From: Favolaschia claudopus | Taxonomy: Eukaryota; Basidiomycota; Agaricomycetes; Agaricales; Mycenaceae | Assembly (NCBI GenBank): GCA_037176885.1 | Contig: JAWWNJ010000041.1 | Location: 1,426,001 to 1,490,000, forward strand | Length of the DNA stretch: 64,000 bases | Direction of reading: 5' to 3' | Shown: one piece after another, positions 45,787 to 59,051 of the stretch | Numbering within the stretch: the first letter of the stretch is position 1 | Layout of the letters: every line of letters starts with the position of its first letter | Translations under genes and position numbers: made by a program | The notes under the pieces: model-generated | The model's input: only the letters and a program-made list of their open reading frames with translations | What the model was told of the DNA's origin: nothing | Databases searched by the model: none

Positions 45787-48700
45787 ATGAAGCGCTTCTT
45801 CTCGACTCGCAAGGCCTCCAAATCTCCTACGCCGACTACTGCGAGTTCCCCGACTTCTTCCACCATATCCCCCCCTCATCTGGCGACCGGCCTGCAACCG
45901 AAATTTGTCGTTCCCCCCGTACCTCACCCATGTCCGCACGACCATATAGCTGTTTTAGTGACTTCTACTGGGTTGCTACTCCGCCAGCATATTGCTGGGC
46001 GTGGCCCGAGTGATCCCGAACCAACATCCTACCTCCGACTGGCTTGGGGCAAGTCCGTCAAGGTAGAGGAACATTCGAGTGACTCTGAGACCGATCCGAT
46101 CGATTGGTCGGAGAGCGTTATAGTATACGGTATAGTCGGTGTACTCGAACTTTTTTCTGGTACGCGCGTTAGGCTCCTATTCCATGAACTTCGGGAAAAG
46201 TTGATTCTTCTTGCAGCGTCGTACTTGCTGGTGGTAAGTGCCAAATCGGATATTGGGAACCGTAAGCCAATTAGCATTCTATTTCCTTCAGGTTGATCGC
46301 TGCTTACCTACTTCGAAGTTCTGGATGCAACACATGCGGTATACAGCGTCAAGGGGATCACCGCGATACCTCTGGTGGAACAACGAGCAAGGATATCGTT
46401 GAATACGCTTGCTTCCAGCACCTCACATATATCCCGTCCTTCCCTCCTTCCTGTCAGTCGGACGCTAGATTCGGTGCCGTCCGTGCTCGATGTCCAACAA
46501 GCTGAACCAGAGGACGATGCGCCTCGACGCGTTCAATTTGCACCCACAAATGATGTCCGCGTCGTCAGCCCGCTGGCTACCTCGTTCAACTTGAATAGCG
46601 AAGACCGTTCGTCACCTGCATCTCCGTATTCTTCGTCGTCCGACCTCTCCGAGCTATCCACCCCCACCGAAGAACAAACCATCGACACTTCGCCGGTGGC
46701 CAAGACGCTGGCTTCCCGTCTTTCTTTCTGGAGTAGGCTGTCGAAGCGGACATCAACCCCTTCGACACCGGTCCCGGTGCCCGAGCTTGAAGAACCCCCC
46801 GAGATGGAACCTCTGGACGCGATGATCAAAGACAAAGAAGCTGATGTTGTCATTACCAAGGTCATAGAGACTCTTGCCCCCGCCCCTGCGTCGTCCGAGG
46901 AACAACATTCGGAGCTGGAGGACAAGATCATTCGAGAAGTCATTCGCGAATTCAGCAAAGGCGGCATGTATTTCGCCTATACATTCGGTTCGTACGCATC
47001 AGTGTCTAACAAATTTGTATCTAAATTACACTTCAAAGACATAACGCGTTCTTTACAACACAAGCAGGAACTCGTTTCGAAATTGCAGAGACGCAATTCG
47101 CTATTGGCCGATCTCAACGTCCTTTCGTCTTCCGAGACCTCTGCCCGGGCCGAACAAGATGATGGAAAAATTGACGTTCTCGTGGAACCAAATCCCACTC
47201 TCCCGCTCTGGCGCCGGGTCGACCGCAAGTTTTGGTGGAACGAGTGGATGTCTAAGCCGTTCATTGATGCCGGGGTGCGCGGACAATTCCAATTTATCCT
47301 CATGCCTTATACTTGGAGATGCAGGTGCATCCCTACGTCTTGCCTATCATGCAAGGATTTTATCAGGTTTCCAAGTTCACGATACCGCCTGATCCGCTGA
47401 CGCATGATGAATATGCGGAGGTGGATTATATCATAGTCTCTCGACGGTCGCGAGATCGTGCTGGACTACGGTATCAACGTCGCGGGATAGACGACGATGC
47501 TCATGTTGCGAATTTTGTGGAAACTGAGACCATCATGCGTGTAGAGGTTTGTTTGTTCACCGTTCGCTCGCCGCCCACGGTAATTAATTCGTTGTAGCGC
47601 GAGGGTCGGTCGAATGTTTTTGCGTACATTCAGCTTCGAGGATCTAGTGTGTTGTGCGTTATCGCCCTATTCGTGTCCTCATTGTCTCGTGTGTAGTCCC
47701 TCTATTTTGGACACAAACCGGTTATGGTTTGAAGCCACCTCCATTACTTGCTACCGACCGCACACCTGAACAGCACATGGACGCTCTCAAACGTCACTTC
47801 CAGCAGACAGTGCCCAAATACGGTCCTCATGTATGTGCTTCTCTATTGTAACCAAAACTATTACTGACATTCAACAGTCCATAGTCAATCTTGCAGAGCA
47901 AAATGGCAAGGAGGCTTCGGTTACGCAAGGTTACCGGGAGTATACAACCGAGATGGCGGACAAGAACGCAGTGTAAAGTTATACCTCTCCGTTCTGATCC
48001 TTACTGATATCGCTTAGATATCATGAGTATGACTTCCATACAGAAACCAAGGGGATGAAGTGCGTCTCTTCTTTTTCTGCGACTCGTCTATAAATCAGTC
48101 TGTGCGTTCATCCCAGGTACGAGAAGATATCAAATTTGATTGACGCCATGGAACGCACCTTCGAGCACCAGGGCTACCTTTGGGTTTCGGGGGATCTAAC
48201 TATGTCGACACAGAAGGGAGTTTTCCGTGTCAATTGTATCGACTGCTTGGACCGCACAAATGTTGTTCAGGTAGATTTCTCTTGACGACTATTTTCACAA
48301 GGTAAAATAGCTGATTAATGTCCTTCATTTTGCAAGTCTGCTTTTGCTAGATATGTCCTCAATAACCAGCTCGGTGCCGTGGCCCTATTAAATCCTGCGC
48401 TGGAAGGCCGGACAGAGACGGATAATGTGTTCAACGATGGTAAGTGTTGATTCACTCTCTTCGCACAAGGCTGAACCTTGCTGCAGTTTGGGCAAACAAT
48501 GGCGACGCCATCAGTCGGGCTTAGTGCGTGGCTCGTTTCTCAAACGACAATTGATTCTGATCGCCGGACGGTAGCGCTGGAACCTCTGCTCTTAAGGGCG
48601 ATTTCACGAGGTGAGACAATCCATAACACATCGAGATCTGGATCGGTTTATATGTGAGAATTTCAGAACAGGAAAGCGAGATCTCGGCGGTATGCTGAAT

Positions 48701-49948
48701 GACGGTGTAAACTCCCTTGCGAGGATGTATACGTCGACTTTCAGCGACTGGTTCTGCCAAGCTGTAATTGATTTCATGCTTGGCAATCGAACATTGTCTG
48801 TCTTCTCCGAGTTTCTGCTGAAGTTGCAGTCGACGGACCCTAGGGATCTGATACGGCTATCCAAAATTCGAGCAGAGGCCATAGCGACATCCGTTTCGCG
48901 AGTTCTCTCAGAGGGTGAACGACTGCTCTCTGGATGGACTTTATTTGCGCCCGAAGAACTCAACGTTCGCATGGGAGATAAATGGGAAGAGAAAGTGTTG
49001 TTGTTGGTATGTCCTTCGCGGTCTGACTGTTTTGCTTGACTGAGCAAATGGTAGACGGCAACTGCATTATATATCGTCGTAAGTCCGGGATGTCTCGACG
49101 TCTCTGGGGAAGGATGCGCTGATGTATGTACAGAGTTATGATTATACCCTGGAAAAGGTGAAGCTATATACCCGTGTGCCTCTTGGAGACATTACCAGAC
49201 TTGCGAAAGGTGCGTAGCGGCTCATGATCATGCTTAGCACTGATCGCGGACGATCGGCCTTTTCCAGGAGCATATATACTGTCACCATTGGAAGAGGCCA
49301 GTCGCGATCCCGACCAGAATGCGGGATTCATTGTTTCGTGGACGACGGCGAATCAGATGACGCGTATAACGAGCTACTCGGTACGCAATAGCCTCGATAA
49401 CAAGGCGCAACCGGCAAATAAGGTGACGATCAAGAGCTTGTCTGCAGCGGCGACGAGCAGTCTTGGGAGGATTCGCGAATCGGTTCCGGCGAGTTTAGGG
49501 CGAAAGAACACGGCTGCAAGCGCATTATCTGCCCGGCTGTTGAGAGTCATGGGCGGCGGAGAGACAACTTCTTTTGCAGCCTTCAAGGTGCTACCCATCG
49601 ATCCTACACGGACGCGGCGAGCCAGTAGTTTTGGGGGAACATTGACGCAGGCGTATGTGGACACTGCTGAGGAGTTGAGCGGGGCGGCGAACTGTCGGGA
49701 GGCGGTCGATTTGATGGTGGAAAGTATACGGCGGGCGTGCGAGGAGATGGGAAACGATGGGTCAGTTGTAGATGGTGCTACGGGGCTCGTTGCGGAGGAA
49801 GATGTTGTTGGGTGCGTTGTTCCTTTCTCTCCGCTCCGAGGTGATGACCCGGTATTATTTCAGATTGGCAGAAGCCCAGCGTATGACGAGCATGTACGCC
49901 AAAATGGAATATGGGGTGAAGAGGCTGCTGTGGTTGGGAGGATCATGA
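45787..49948 (+). CDS. Sac2-type phosphoinositide phosphatase, 1,087 aa
   Basis: Sac-domain lipid phosphatase with a C-terminal hSac2 homology region, like animal INPP5F/Sac2, which removes the 4-phosphate of PI4P on endosomal membranes. Eighteen exons: 45787-46159, 46217-46261, 46319-46987, 47039-47274, 47325-47546, 47598-47646, 47697-47830, 47878-47972, 48018-48059, 48117-48270, 48337-48439, 48487-48523, 48575-48610, 48667-49006, 49055-49078, 49134-49209, 49268-49811, 49864-49948. Visible blocks are IVYGIVGVLELFS, THAVYSVKGITAIPL, a Ser-rich insert of about 170 residues, FWWNEWMSKPF, LRGSIPLFWTQ, the catalytic CX5R motif in VNCIDCLDRTNVVQ (Cys about 662), then GDAISRAYAGTSALKGDFTR. After the Sac domain, EEKVLLLTATALYIVSYDYT begins the PH-like hSac2 part. 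The insert is longer than in yeast Sac1. No membrane span is seen, unlike Sac1. Confidence 0.9.
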
Positions 49949-50586
49949 ATACTGACGACACACACGGACGCTATCTTTATTCAATATTCAAGCTAATTCG
50001 GCCGCTGCTACCTCGGATACTGTATCATGTTCGTTGGTACGATCTGCATGTGCGGCATCGCGACATGGCACCCATACTGCCTCCATATGGATACACGCCA
50101 GAGACGTGATGGAAGATCTCGTGTCTTCGCTTCTCTTCCGATTCTCGCTCAAAAGTGGCAACTGTAAGAAATACTCATTGTGGTGCAAAAGCGCTGGCGC
50201 AGAATGAAGGATCGGTGGAACGAGGTGGCCGAGTGGCCGAGTAAGCATCGGGAGGCGCGGGTGTGGCTCTGGTAGCCACATGAGTCGAGTGAAGCCTTGG
50301 AATGCATTAAACGAGGCTGTGATGATCAAAACATATGCACGACGCGAGATACACGGCGTGACCGGGCGCGTCACACTTTTTGACGAGTTGGGTATAGTAG
50401 GCATTGTTGTTGTCAACTTACTGCCACCTCGAGTGTGCTTTGGCTGCTGCTTTGCTTGGGGCTACTCGCTTCCGCTAGGGCCTCTACTCGGTATCGCACT
50501 GGATTGCTTCTCATCCGCGCTGGTCGTTACAATCGTTAAACCATCGACACTCCCTCAATTCTCGACGCTCCCTTAATCATCCCAGG
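49949..50586 (+). other. Intergenic, no gene seen
   Basis: About 640 bp of 3' flank of the phosphatase gene and promoter of the LIM gene. Only short frames. Confidence 0.4.
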
Positions 50587-53045
50587 ATGTTACTTGCATC
50601 CCCTGGTCGGCTCTCTCTTCCTTCAGTCAAGTGTAGCAACTGCGCAGTAGAAATTCCGATCACCGACCTCGAGGATCATGTCTGCGCGCCTGCACCCCCC
50701 CTTCCGGCTCTTAATACTTCGCTGAAGAATCCTCTACCAAAACCCTCGCTTTCTCCAGGAGCAGCCGCTTCCCTCTTGCCCCAGCGCCTCCAGGGCCTCG
50801 TTTCTGCTCCAGGTGCTTCTCGTGCAACTCCTCCGCCTGCTTCAAGCTCTCGTGCCCCCCCAGTCGCCACGGGACCTTCGCGCGAGCAGCTAAGGCTCAA
50901 TACTGGTGGCTCTTCTCTTAATGCTCCCTCATCCTCGTATCCGACGCGTCCCAGTCCCCTCTCCAATATCCCCACTGGAGGTCGTTCGTCCGCTCGGGAT
51001 CCTTACGCGTCAGGCGGAGAATCCCCCATTCGCAGTCGCCCGCCTATTGCTGGGTTTGGTCGGGCACGGTCGGGTTCCAGTGCTTCCGCTGGGATGTCTC
51101 CCACGACAGCCCGGCCCTCCTTTACCCGGGAAATGCCTCCCTCTCCGACGCCCCCACCGCCTGCACCTATTGTCACACAAGTGGGGGGCGAAGCCGGTAT
51201 GGCCGGCGTTGGGCGAAGAGGTTTTGCTGCCGCTGCACGGGCAGCTATGTTTGCTGTGAGCAGCGGAGGACCCGAATCACCGCCTCCAAGGGCTAGTCCA
51301 CCGCGGCAGATAGATATCGGGGCTACCATCAGGAATGGTGAGTTGGCTTTAGTTCCGTTTCAGGGAACTCTGATCAGTTTTGTTGTTTCAAGACTCAACG
51401 CCTCCTCCCTTGTCGACCTCTTCCGGTTCCTCGCATTCCCCGGGATTAGCGCCTTATCCTGAATCTCCGGTGTCTCCACACCCTTTGAATGGGCGTTCTG
51501 TATCCCCTCCATCGCACACACCTAAACCCAAACTCCAAACTTCTGCGTCTCTTTCCTCTCGCGCCAGCAGCAAGAGAGGTGGTGAATCCGTGTACCAGAG
51601 CTCCGAGTCGGAATACAGTGGACTCGCTTATGCCGAGTCCGCTGCTACAGATTACGAGGACGACGAAGACGACGCTGCAGATCTACGTCGAGTCAACGAA
51701 CTGCGGAGTCCGCTCAATTCGTTCCGGCGAAGAAGCCCTTCACCCCCTCCACTTCCACGGAAAGCACCAGAGACAATCTCAAAGCCTGGCCCCAACACAA
51801 TGCGACCCGGAATGCTTCGTCGCGGTTCCGAGAGTGAAGGATCTGATTACGATGACCCACGCAGCATGAAACGCAACGACCCAATACCCAAGTCGCGCGA
51901 ACGTCTCGATAGCTCCAACTCTTCAACACGACTCGGCCACAATCGTGCGGGTAGTGGAGGTAGTGCGAAAAGTGCCCTTTCTTCTAAAAGCGCATACGCG
52001 CTCAGGGATGCCACACCGCGAGGAAGCTCGGTCCGGGAAGCGCAAGACCGCTTGGGAGCATCGAAGAGTCGGTCGGCGGGCCGGGATCGCTCGTTTTCCC
52101 CAGAATCGAAGAGGAAGGATCGCGACGATACCGGAAGCATACGGAGCCGGCGTAGAGAAAGATCACCTGAACCTCGGTTGGCAAAGGGCGCCACTGAAAA
52201 GCGGCAGAGTCCGACACGGGAGCGCTCTGTTACTCGCGCACCGCGTAAGCCGAAGGTTTGCGTGCGATGCGAGAAGAAAATCGACGATGGAAAGTGGGTG
52301 TCGGTAGATGGAGGTGGGGTGTTGTGCGAAAAATGCTGGAAGAATATGTATTTACCCAAGGTGTGCCGGGTTCCGTTGCCCAGGCCTTTGGCCTGGCTCG
52401 CACTGGGCGAAAACTAATCCTGAATCTTGCAGTGTCGGAGATGCAATCTGCCGATTGAGAAACAAGCCGTTTCGTCCTCTGACGGGCAGCTCAAAGGCAA
52501 ATACCACAGAGAGTGTTTCAATTGCCACACTTGCCATGTAGGTCCATTCCCGTTCTGCCATAGTTCATATCTGTCAATCGTATTTTCTCTACAGAAACCA
52601 TTTCCGGATAAAACATTCTACGTATTGGACGGGAAACCGCTGTAAGTCACTGTGAAGCTGCACAAATCTTTAGTATGAACTTAGTTTTATGAAACACAGG
52701 TGCGCGTATCACTACCATGAAGCAAACGACTCGTTATGTGCGGCTGCGCGGTGCGGCCAACCGATTGAGGGTCCGTGTGCGGTGTCTCATGCCGGAGACC
52801 GGTACCATCCCGAGCACATGCTCTGCGAATTCCCTGGGTACGGCGGGTGTAAAGAGCGACTAGATGAGTACTGGGAGATTGATGGCAGGATGTTATGTGA
52901 GAGGCATTCGCGAGCGACGCGGCTTGCGGAGGAAGAAATGGACGATGATGATGGCTCCACCTGGTCGGGTAGCGATAGGAGGAGTCAGAAGAATACGAGG
53001 GCGATGAAGCGCGTTACGCGGTACATCGATTTGGCCAAGCGGTAG
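50587..53045 (+). CDS. LIM-domain protein (paxillin/Pxl1-like), 738 aa
   Basis: Five exons: 50587-51337, 51393-52360, 52433-52537, 52595-52641, 52700-53045, giving 738 residues. The start carries a small zinc-ribbon-like piece, VKCSNCAVEIPITDLEDHVC (about residues 15-34). The next 500 residues are disordered: Pro/Ser/Arg-rich with an acidic block AATDYEDDEDDAADL and many SP sites. The C-terminus holds consecutive LIM modules: CVRCEKKI...LCEKCW, CRRCNLPI...HRECFNCHTC...CAYHY, and CGQPIEG...HPEHMLC...LCERH. The order of a long disordered N-terminus and C-terminal LIMs fits fungal Pxl1-type adaptors at sites of polarised growth and septation (Rho/actin linkage). The first LIM is shorter than standard. 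Role inferred from family architecture only. Confidence 0.88.
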
Positions 53046-54496
53046 ATGGTGTGTCCCCATTCGAGGTCCCGCCGACACGACCACGTGCATGGATGGCCCG
53101 TCCTTCCAGACGATGATCTTTTCTTTTTCTGTGTGGTTTCTTGGACTACTCCTGACACTTTCGTTGCCGTAGCGTCTTACTCTAATGATTCTGGAGAATA
53201 CTACTTGGGGATTTAATGGATTTGTACATATTTCGTTGTCTACCGTCTCCTACTCACTGTATCCAACATCTGCAAGCGGTCCTTATCATTATTAATTTAC
53301 TGTTTTTTTTTTGACTCAAGAATTTGCCAGGCTCTTGCTTGTGACTACTCAATAGTACTCAATGTCAAAGCGGCAAATATTGTCTTGTTTGAGTATTCGG
53401 CCGGTGATGTCCGTGATGCATCAAATTACTGTAACAAGCCTTTGTTTGAGGTTTAGAGTCAGACTAGTACTGTAAACTGGCGACATCTCAGATCTGTTTT
53501 TTCCCTCATCTCTCAAGCGCTTGCAAGTGGAGCTGAAAATCACTTTACGGGCGCTTGGCTCGTCCAGGCTGTATAGCTTAAACGTTTGACCTGGGTCACC
53601 AGACACTATCCGGAGGGCCTCACGGCTGGCAATCGTCCTGGCTATTTTTGCTGCGTTCAGTCTCAGCTTGCAATTATGCTGGAGACAAATTCTACGAAGT
53701 TATACGACGGCACAAACCTTAGCAAACCCAGCACGGTCACCCACCCGAACTTTGCTGCATCTCAATGTACGCGCCGTCTCAGTTCGAACTAAGACTTGGA
53801 CGATAGTGCATCCTCAGAATAAGGTGCACACGCCGTTCCCATGATTCTGCACTGGCTGCGATCGGTTCACTTGTGGCAGCCACGACTTTAGAGCGCCCAT
53901 GCTATTCTTGACCTTCTCTTTTGCATCGCATCAGAGTTCGAGCCAGCATTCGAATCTGCGAGACTGCAACGGCTAGCTGGATTTTGAGGAAAGATGCCAA
54001 ATTATTTGCGGCGGCAGGTCCCACTTTCTGGCTCCGAACAGCCCGGAGACCATGTACTCGAGGCTAAGAGCATTCCCACCCTGTGCGCCACACAAGAACA
54101 TCACCACAGTGGACAACAGCAATCATGCTCAATCCGGTCCCACAGCCTGCTTTCTGCGAGTTGTCGTATTCTAAGCTATGGGCGTCAAATCTCGTTGAGT
54201 TTGCGGCCGATGCATGTTGATGGCTCAAAATGGCCACATCCGACAGTCTCAATGAACGCTCATTCCTCACTTGGGTTCATTCTGCGACCGCGGTACCGTC
54301 GCTAAAGGGAAGAGCATGGTATCGAATTTACGGAAGGGACCTCTTCTTGTTTTCCGGGTGGGAGACAGCTGTTCTATCAAGTATACGTACAGATACATTG
54401 ACCTTTGATTCATCTATCTCTGTTGATACATAGACGCCCGAATATAAGACCGGAGCTGTGTGACCTTTGGCTTCTTACCTCCCTTCCACCCCCACA
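53046..54496. other. 1.45-kb intergenic stretch, no gene recognised
   Basis: Contains a T10 run at 53303-53312, short frames only, and the promoter of the JmjC gene. A 103-codon plus-strand frame from 53994 has no motif and is probably chance. Confidence 0.4.
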
Positions 54497-57400
54497 ATGG
54501 CTTTCCAGCCTCGCAAATCCATGGAACAGCGGAGGTACCTACTCAGTAGCAGTCGAGTAGACTGGGGTGACCTTCCCTCCGCTGCCCACAGCGCGCCCAG
54601 CCAGAACGACGAGCGGACGAAAGCTCCAGCGCCGCGGGACCCACAACGAAAACACCCCGCGTCACGTGCTACACATCGCCCCGATCAATCCTCAATTGGT
54701 TCCCCTTCGAGTCGCGACGAGGACGACTCGGACGCGTACGTCGCGCCGGCTCCTCACGATTTGATCAAGATGGATAGACAAGTCAGAGTGAAGAAAGCGT
54801 TGTATGCTCCCGTTGTTACCACTTGCAAGGGCTGGACTCTTGCCTCACTTCTGAGCCAAGGCAAGAATTTTCGAGAGGTTCCACGCGCAATCTACTCTTC
54901 TACGGAAGAGACGGAAGAGACGGAAGCGCAAATCAAGCGTCATGAAGAGGCTAATCCCGGCGTTCCGTTGGTCGTGCAAGGTTTACACACACACCAAGAC
55001 TTTCAGCGAACCGAGTTTTCCCCCGAGTACTTTGTGGCAAATGGCCCAAGTACGTCGAGCATCTCGATTGACAACCCGCCTTTTGAATGATTGATTTTTC
55101 AGAGGACATAAGTGTCAGGAATGTGCATGATAGAACGGACAAAGACATCTCGTTGAGCGAGTTCATCGAGCGCACCCGAGCAATGTCTCCTTTCAAGGAG
55201 CCATACGGTGAGTTGTACAATATTTCTTAGTCGATAATTACGACGTCTACTTTAGAACAAGAAAGACTATACGGCAAAGATGTCGCCTGCCCACCAAAAT
55301 GGGCTAATTTTCTACACACTGGCAAAGTCATTCCGACGTATCTGGCCCCGGACACGGCAGAAAACCTTCTCAATAACTTACCTCAAACGGTGTGCTCTCA
55401 CCGCGTTCTCTGCTCGAGTAACCTTACCTATGAACAATGCAGCATCGCCCGGAGACGCTCATGTGCTATGTTGGGGTTGGCGATACTTTCACTCCGTGCC
55501 ATAAGGGTTCGTTACTTTTATAATGGAGCGTTTGGGTTGATTAACCTCCGATGCAGATCTCTGTGCTTCATCTGGGCATAACTTGATGTGCTACACCGAG
55601 AATGGTGGATCCTCTTTCTGGTTTCTCACCGCGACCTCCTCTGCCAATGCTGCGGCTGAATATTTTCAAAGTATCGACCAAGGTATGTATTGGTTCCACG
55701 CCTTTGAAGCTTGATAACACTGCTCCACAGTCCTGGACCACGACTCCCATGTCATCACATTGAAGGAGTTGGCCAACGCACCGTTCGAGATCTACATCAC
55801 CGAGCAGAAGCTCGGCGATCTGGTTTTGGTGCCTCCGCGCTCTGTGCACCAAGTTGTCAACAGCGGAGGTATCACTATCAAAACCTCTTGGTCAAGAATG
55901 ACACTCGATGGACTTTCAATGGCTCTACACTACGAACTTCCGCTATATCGCAGGTAGCAATTCAACCGTCTTCAATGCGATCCATAACCTAATCCTTGCG
56001 GTCTAGGGTATGCCGTCCTGAAACTTACAAGGTTAAAGCCACCATCTACCATACGCTGTTGAAAGCTGTGGTTTCTCTGTCGGATCTCTTGTCTCAGAAA
56101 GCAGCCAAGACGATGTCTGCGGATTTGAAGATATTGGGCCAAATACTACCGCTCTTCGACTCGATAATGATCGAGGAATTCGCATTCGACGCGCCTCATA
56201 TGCGCCAACTGGCTAAACCGAATGACAACGACGAAGAAATTGATCAACTTAGTTGTGATTTCTGCGGAGGGGATATCTTTCTCAGTTTCTTTGAATGCAC
56301 CTCCTGCGTCAATGGCTCGAAGCGCGCCGCGCATGGGGCAGGATTTATCATATGTCCTGGCTGTTATGCGGAAGGGCGGACTTGTGCCTGTGAGGTCATG
56401 CTCCCCATGCAGTGCCGCTTTCTCGACCAACTGTGGCATAATCGGGCGCGCGCCGTTGATTTGTTTAAGGCTTGTTCGGAACTCACCAATCGAAAGGCCG
56501 ACAGCATGCGCCTCAACGGGTCAGTTTCTTTCCTGTGATCTCAAAAACGATATGGGTATTTAAATTCTACAGGCAGCTTCAAATGGATAGCAGACGGATT
56601 GGCCTGTTTCAGGCCGCCATTACACTCCGCAAGAAGAGAATGGAAATGACCAAGGTAACACAATTGATCCCCTGTTGAAAGCTTCGTCATATTCTGAGCA
56701 GGGGGGACGGCACGAAGAGTCTCGGCGCTGCAACTTTTCAAGAAGCGAGTTCAGCCACCCTTCTTCTAGTCTCTGGGTGCTCCCTTGTTCAAGCTGCCAT
56801 CACAGCTCGTGTTTTGCGCATCTGGTTCACAAAACCGCACTTCATTCAGCAGAAGCATTTTTGATCTCTGATCAGAACGGCGCTGTTCATGAAGCACATT
56901 TTGCAAGCCGAGACCGATATAGGGAAAATATCAAGAGCCTCAAGTGTGAAGAACTTGACTATGTTCCAGATCCAAGAGTTCAATTAGCGTATCTGGCTAT
57001 CACCTTCACAACATGCAGGCCAATCAACCCAAACCCACAGCTATGGAAATCTGGTCACTATGATTTTTCAGCTTGGGAGATTAGTGTAAGCAGCATGTCT
57101 CTCTTTTGGAACCACGCACTGACCAGGTTGTTTAGCTTCCTAAGGTCATCCGTTCAATGGTCGCCAAACCTGTGAGTTCCCGCCCACGGCCGGCCTCCAA
57201 GCAGCGCCAGGTGATGGACTGCGTTCTGGTGGACCACGTCTCCCTGCGTACTAAACGCAAGCTTCGACCTGACCGAGCTATCAGCAGTGATCAGCGAAGT
57301 GACCAAATCATTGCAAGTTTATTCAGGCTCTTTTTTGCATCCTAACATGCTCATAACAGTCCTTGCAGATCCGAGATGACGGTAATGCTTCCTCATCCAA

Positions 57401-58872
57401 GGACCCGAATATAGCACCATTCGCCAAGCTCCCACCGAAGATCAAACATACGTCCAGCCTCGACCAGCGTTTCCCTCGCCGCAAGATTCCTGCGAGGGTG
57501 GACTCTTCCTCGAGCTCGTCAGAGTCCGAAGACGACCGGCCGCTCAAGCGGCTTCGTGCAAATCGCCCCTCCGCGCGTATTTCTAGACCAATCATCCGAA
57601 TTTCGAAGAGCGCACCACAGCCAGCAATTTCTGTTGCTGATGCCTTCAACATTGCGTCCGTACAGAATAGTCGGTCGTCCAACTCCTCCAGGGAACCCCC
57701 TTCGTCCGTTTCCGCCGCTGTTCGCAAAAAAACGCAATCCACCCCTGTCTCCGACCTTCCAGCTCCATCGATCCCGTCGGCCGGGATCGACAACAACGTT
57801 CCCAATCACCACGAAACTTTTGGTATAATCATGGCTCAACTCAGTCGAATGCAACAAACGCAAGCTGTGCAGGCAGCTGCCCTTGAATATATGCTCGGAG
57901 CTCAAGCAGGTCACCTTCCCTTGGCCTCCACTTCGGCCCCCGCAATCCAACCTTCCACTGGCCTCGATTCGACTGTCAAAAGTATGGCAGACATGGTCAC
58001 ACACCTGGTATCCTCCTTGATACCGCAGCCACCAGTAGCTGGTAGTAGTACAGGCGTCGGCGTGAGTACAATAGTTGCTTTTTTTCCGCGTCTCACTCAG
58101 CAGCCTGGCAGTCTCGCTTTGACAACTTTGCGCCTTGGAATCGTACTGGCCCTAGAGGGGAGAGTGAAGCGTATACTGATCACTCACATCGGCCAATTCC
58201 ACCGAGAGATATGCTGCCAGGCATGTCCTACAATTTCTGCGAAACGCGGGCGACTAATCTGGGAGAAGGCTACTGCGCACCCAAGCAGCGCCTAGCTCGA
58301 TCCAATGCACCCTTCCCTGTAACTCGCCATCGCCCCAACATCCCCAGTACAAGATACTACGAAGAACGTATATGGATTCAAGGGCCTCATGCCCGCGAGC
58401 GACCTGAGCAGCGAGCCCGACACGAATCACACTCTGCGGATGAACGACATGAAGCCCAGGAAACGCCTCGAAGGCGCCGCAAATTCACACGTTTCTCTCC
58501 CCCTCGTTCACCAGGGCAAGGCCTCGATCTTGTTCGCTCCCATTCCAGAACATCCCGTCCGTTGTATGGCCGCGAGGCGCGCGGTGAGGGCGAGGGGGAG
58601 GCCAATGCTTCTTCGGATGCCACGCTGGCAAACTCCGAACCAGCTGGGAAGCATTTTTTCAGTCGCAAAACGCCAGAGGTCAATTCCAGTCAGGGTGTTG
58701 ATCCGAATGAAAAGTTCTTTCGCACATTGACGGGACGTGAGTCTTTGTTCTAATTCGCTACGCGCTTGGCTCTGCTAATGTATGATCAGGCTCGAGATCT
58801 CCGACGCCATTGGACGATCAGGACTGGGAGACGAGATATGGTGATAATGAGAAGGAGTCGAGCAAACATTAG
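54497..58872 (+). CDS. JmjC-domain protein with Cys-rich clusters, 1,261 aa
   Basis: Candidate Fe(II)/2-oxoglutarate dioxygenase acting on chromatin. Thirteen exons: 54497-55049, 55103-55207, 55256-55389, 55443-55506, 55557-55682, 55731-55953, 56007-56519, 56573-56654, 56702-57085, 57136-57312, 57360-58065, 58101-58736, 58790-58872, giving 1,261 residues. The JmjC core has HETLMCYVGVGDT-like RPETLMCYVGVGDTFTPCHK with the iron-binding HxD (about 284-286), ENGGSSFWFLT, and the second His in VLVPPRSVHQVVNSGG (about 367). A first Cys cluster follows, CDFCGGDIF...CTSC...ICPGCYAEGRTCAC (about 485-533), then a second, PCSSCHHSSCFAHL (about 630). The final 450 residues are basic and disordered, with SSSSSSESEDDRP and RS-type repeats, and end in DDQDWETRYG. 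The intron at 57313-57359 starts GCAAGT. The substrate residue cannot be assigned. Confidence 0.85.
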
Positions 58873-59051
58873 CAAGTTAGAACTGTTGTCCAACCAAATT
58901 GCATTTGTACAGTGGAGCGCATGAAATCCCGATTACCATTTCAGTTCCTTTCTTAACTTCGCAGCAAAGTTACAAGGTCCCAAAACGAAAAAAAAAAAAT
59001 TAAACGAGCGAGATAGATAAACGATAAGAGGGCATGAGGTATGCGGAGGTA

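Noticed and set aside
53994..54305. A 103-codon plus-strand frame before the JmjC gene
   Set aside because: No motif, His/Ser/Arg-rich, and lies in the likely promoter.
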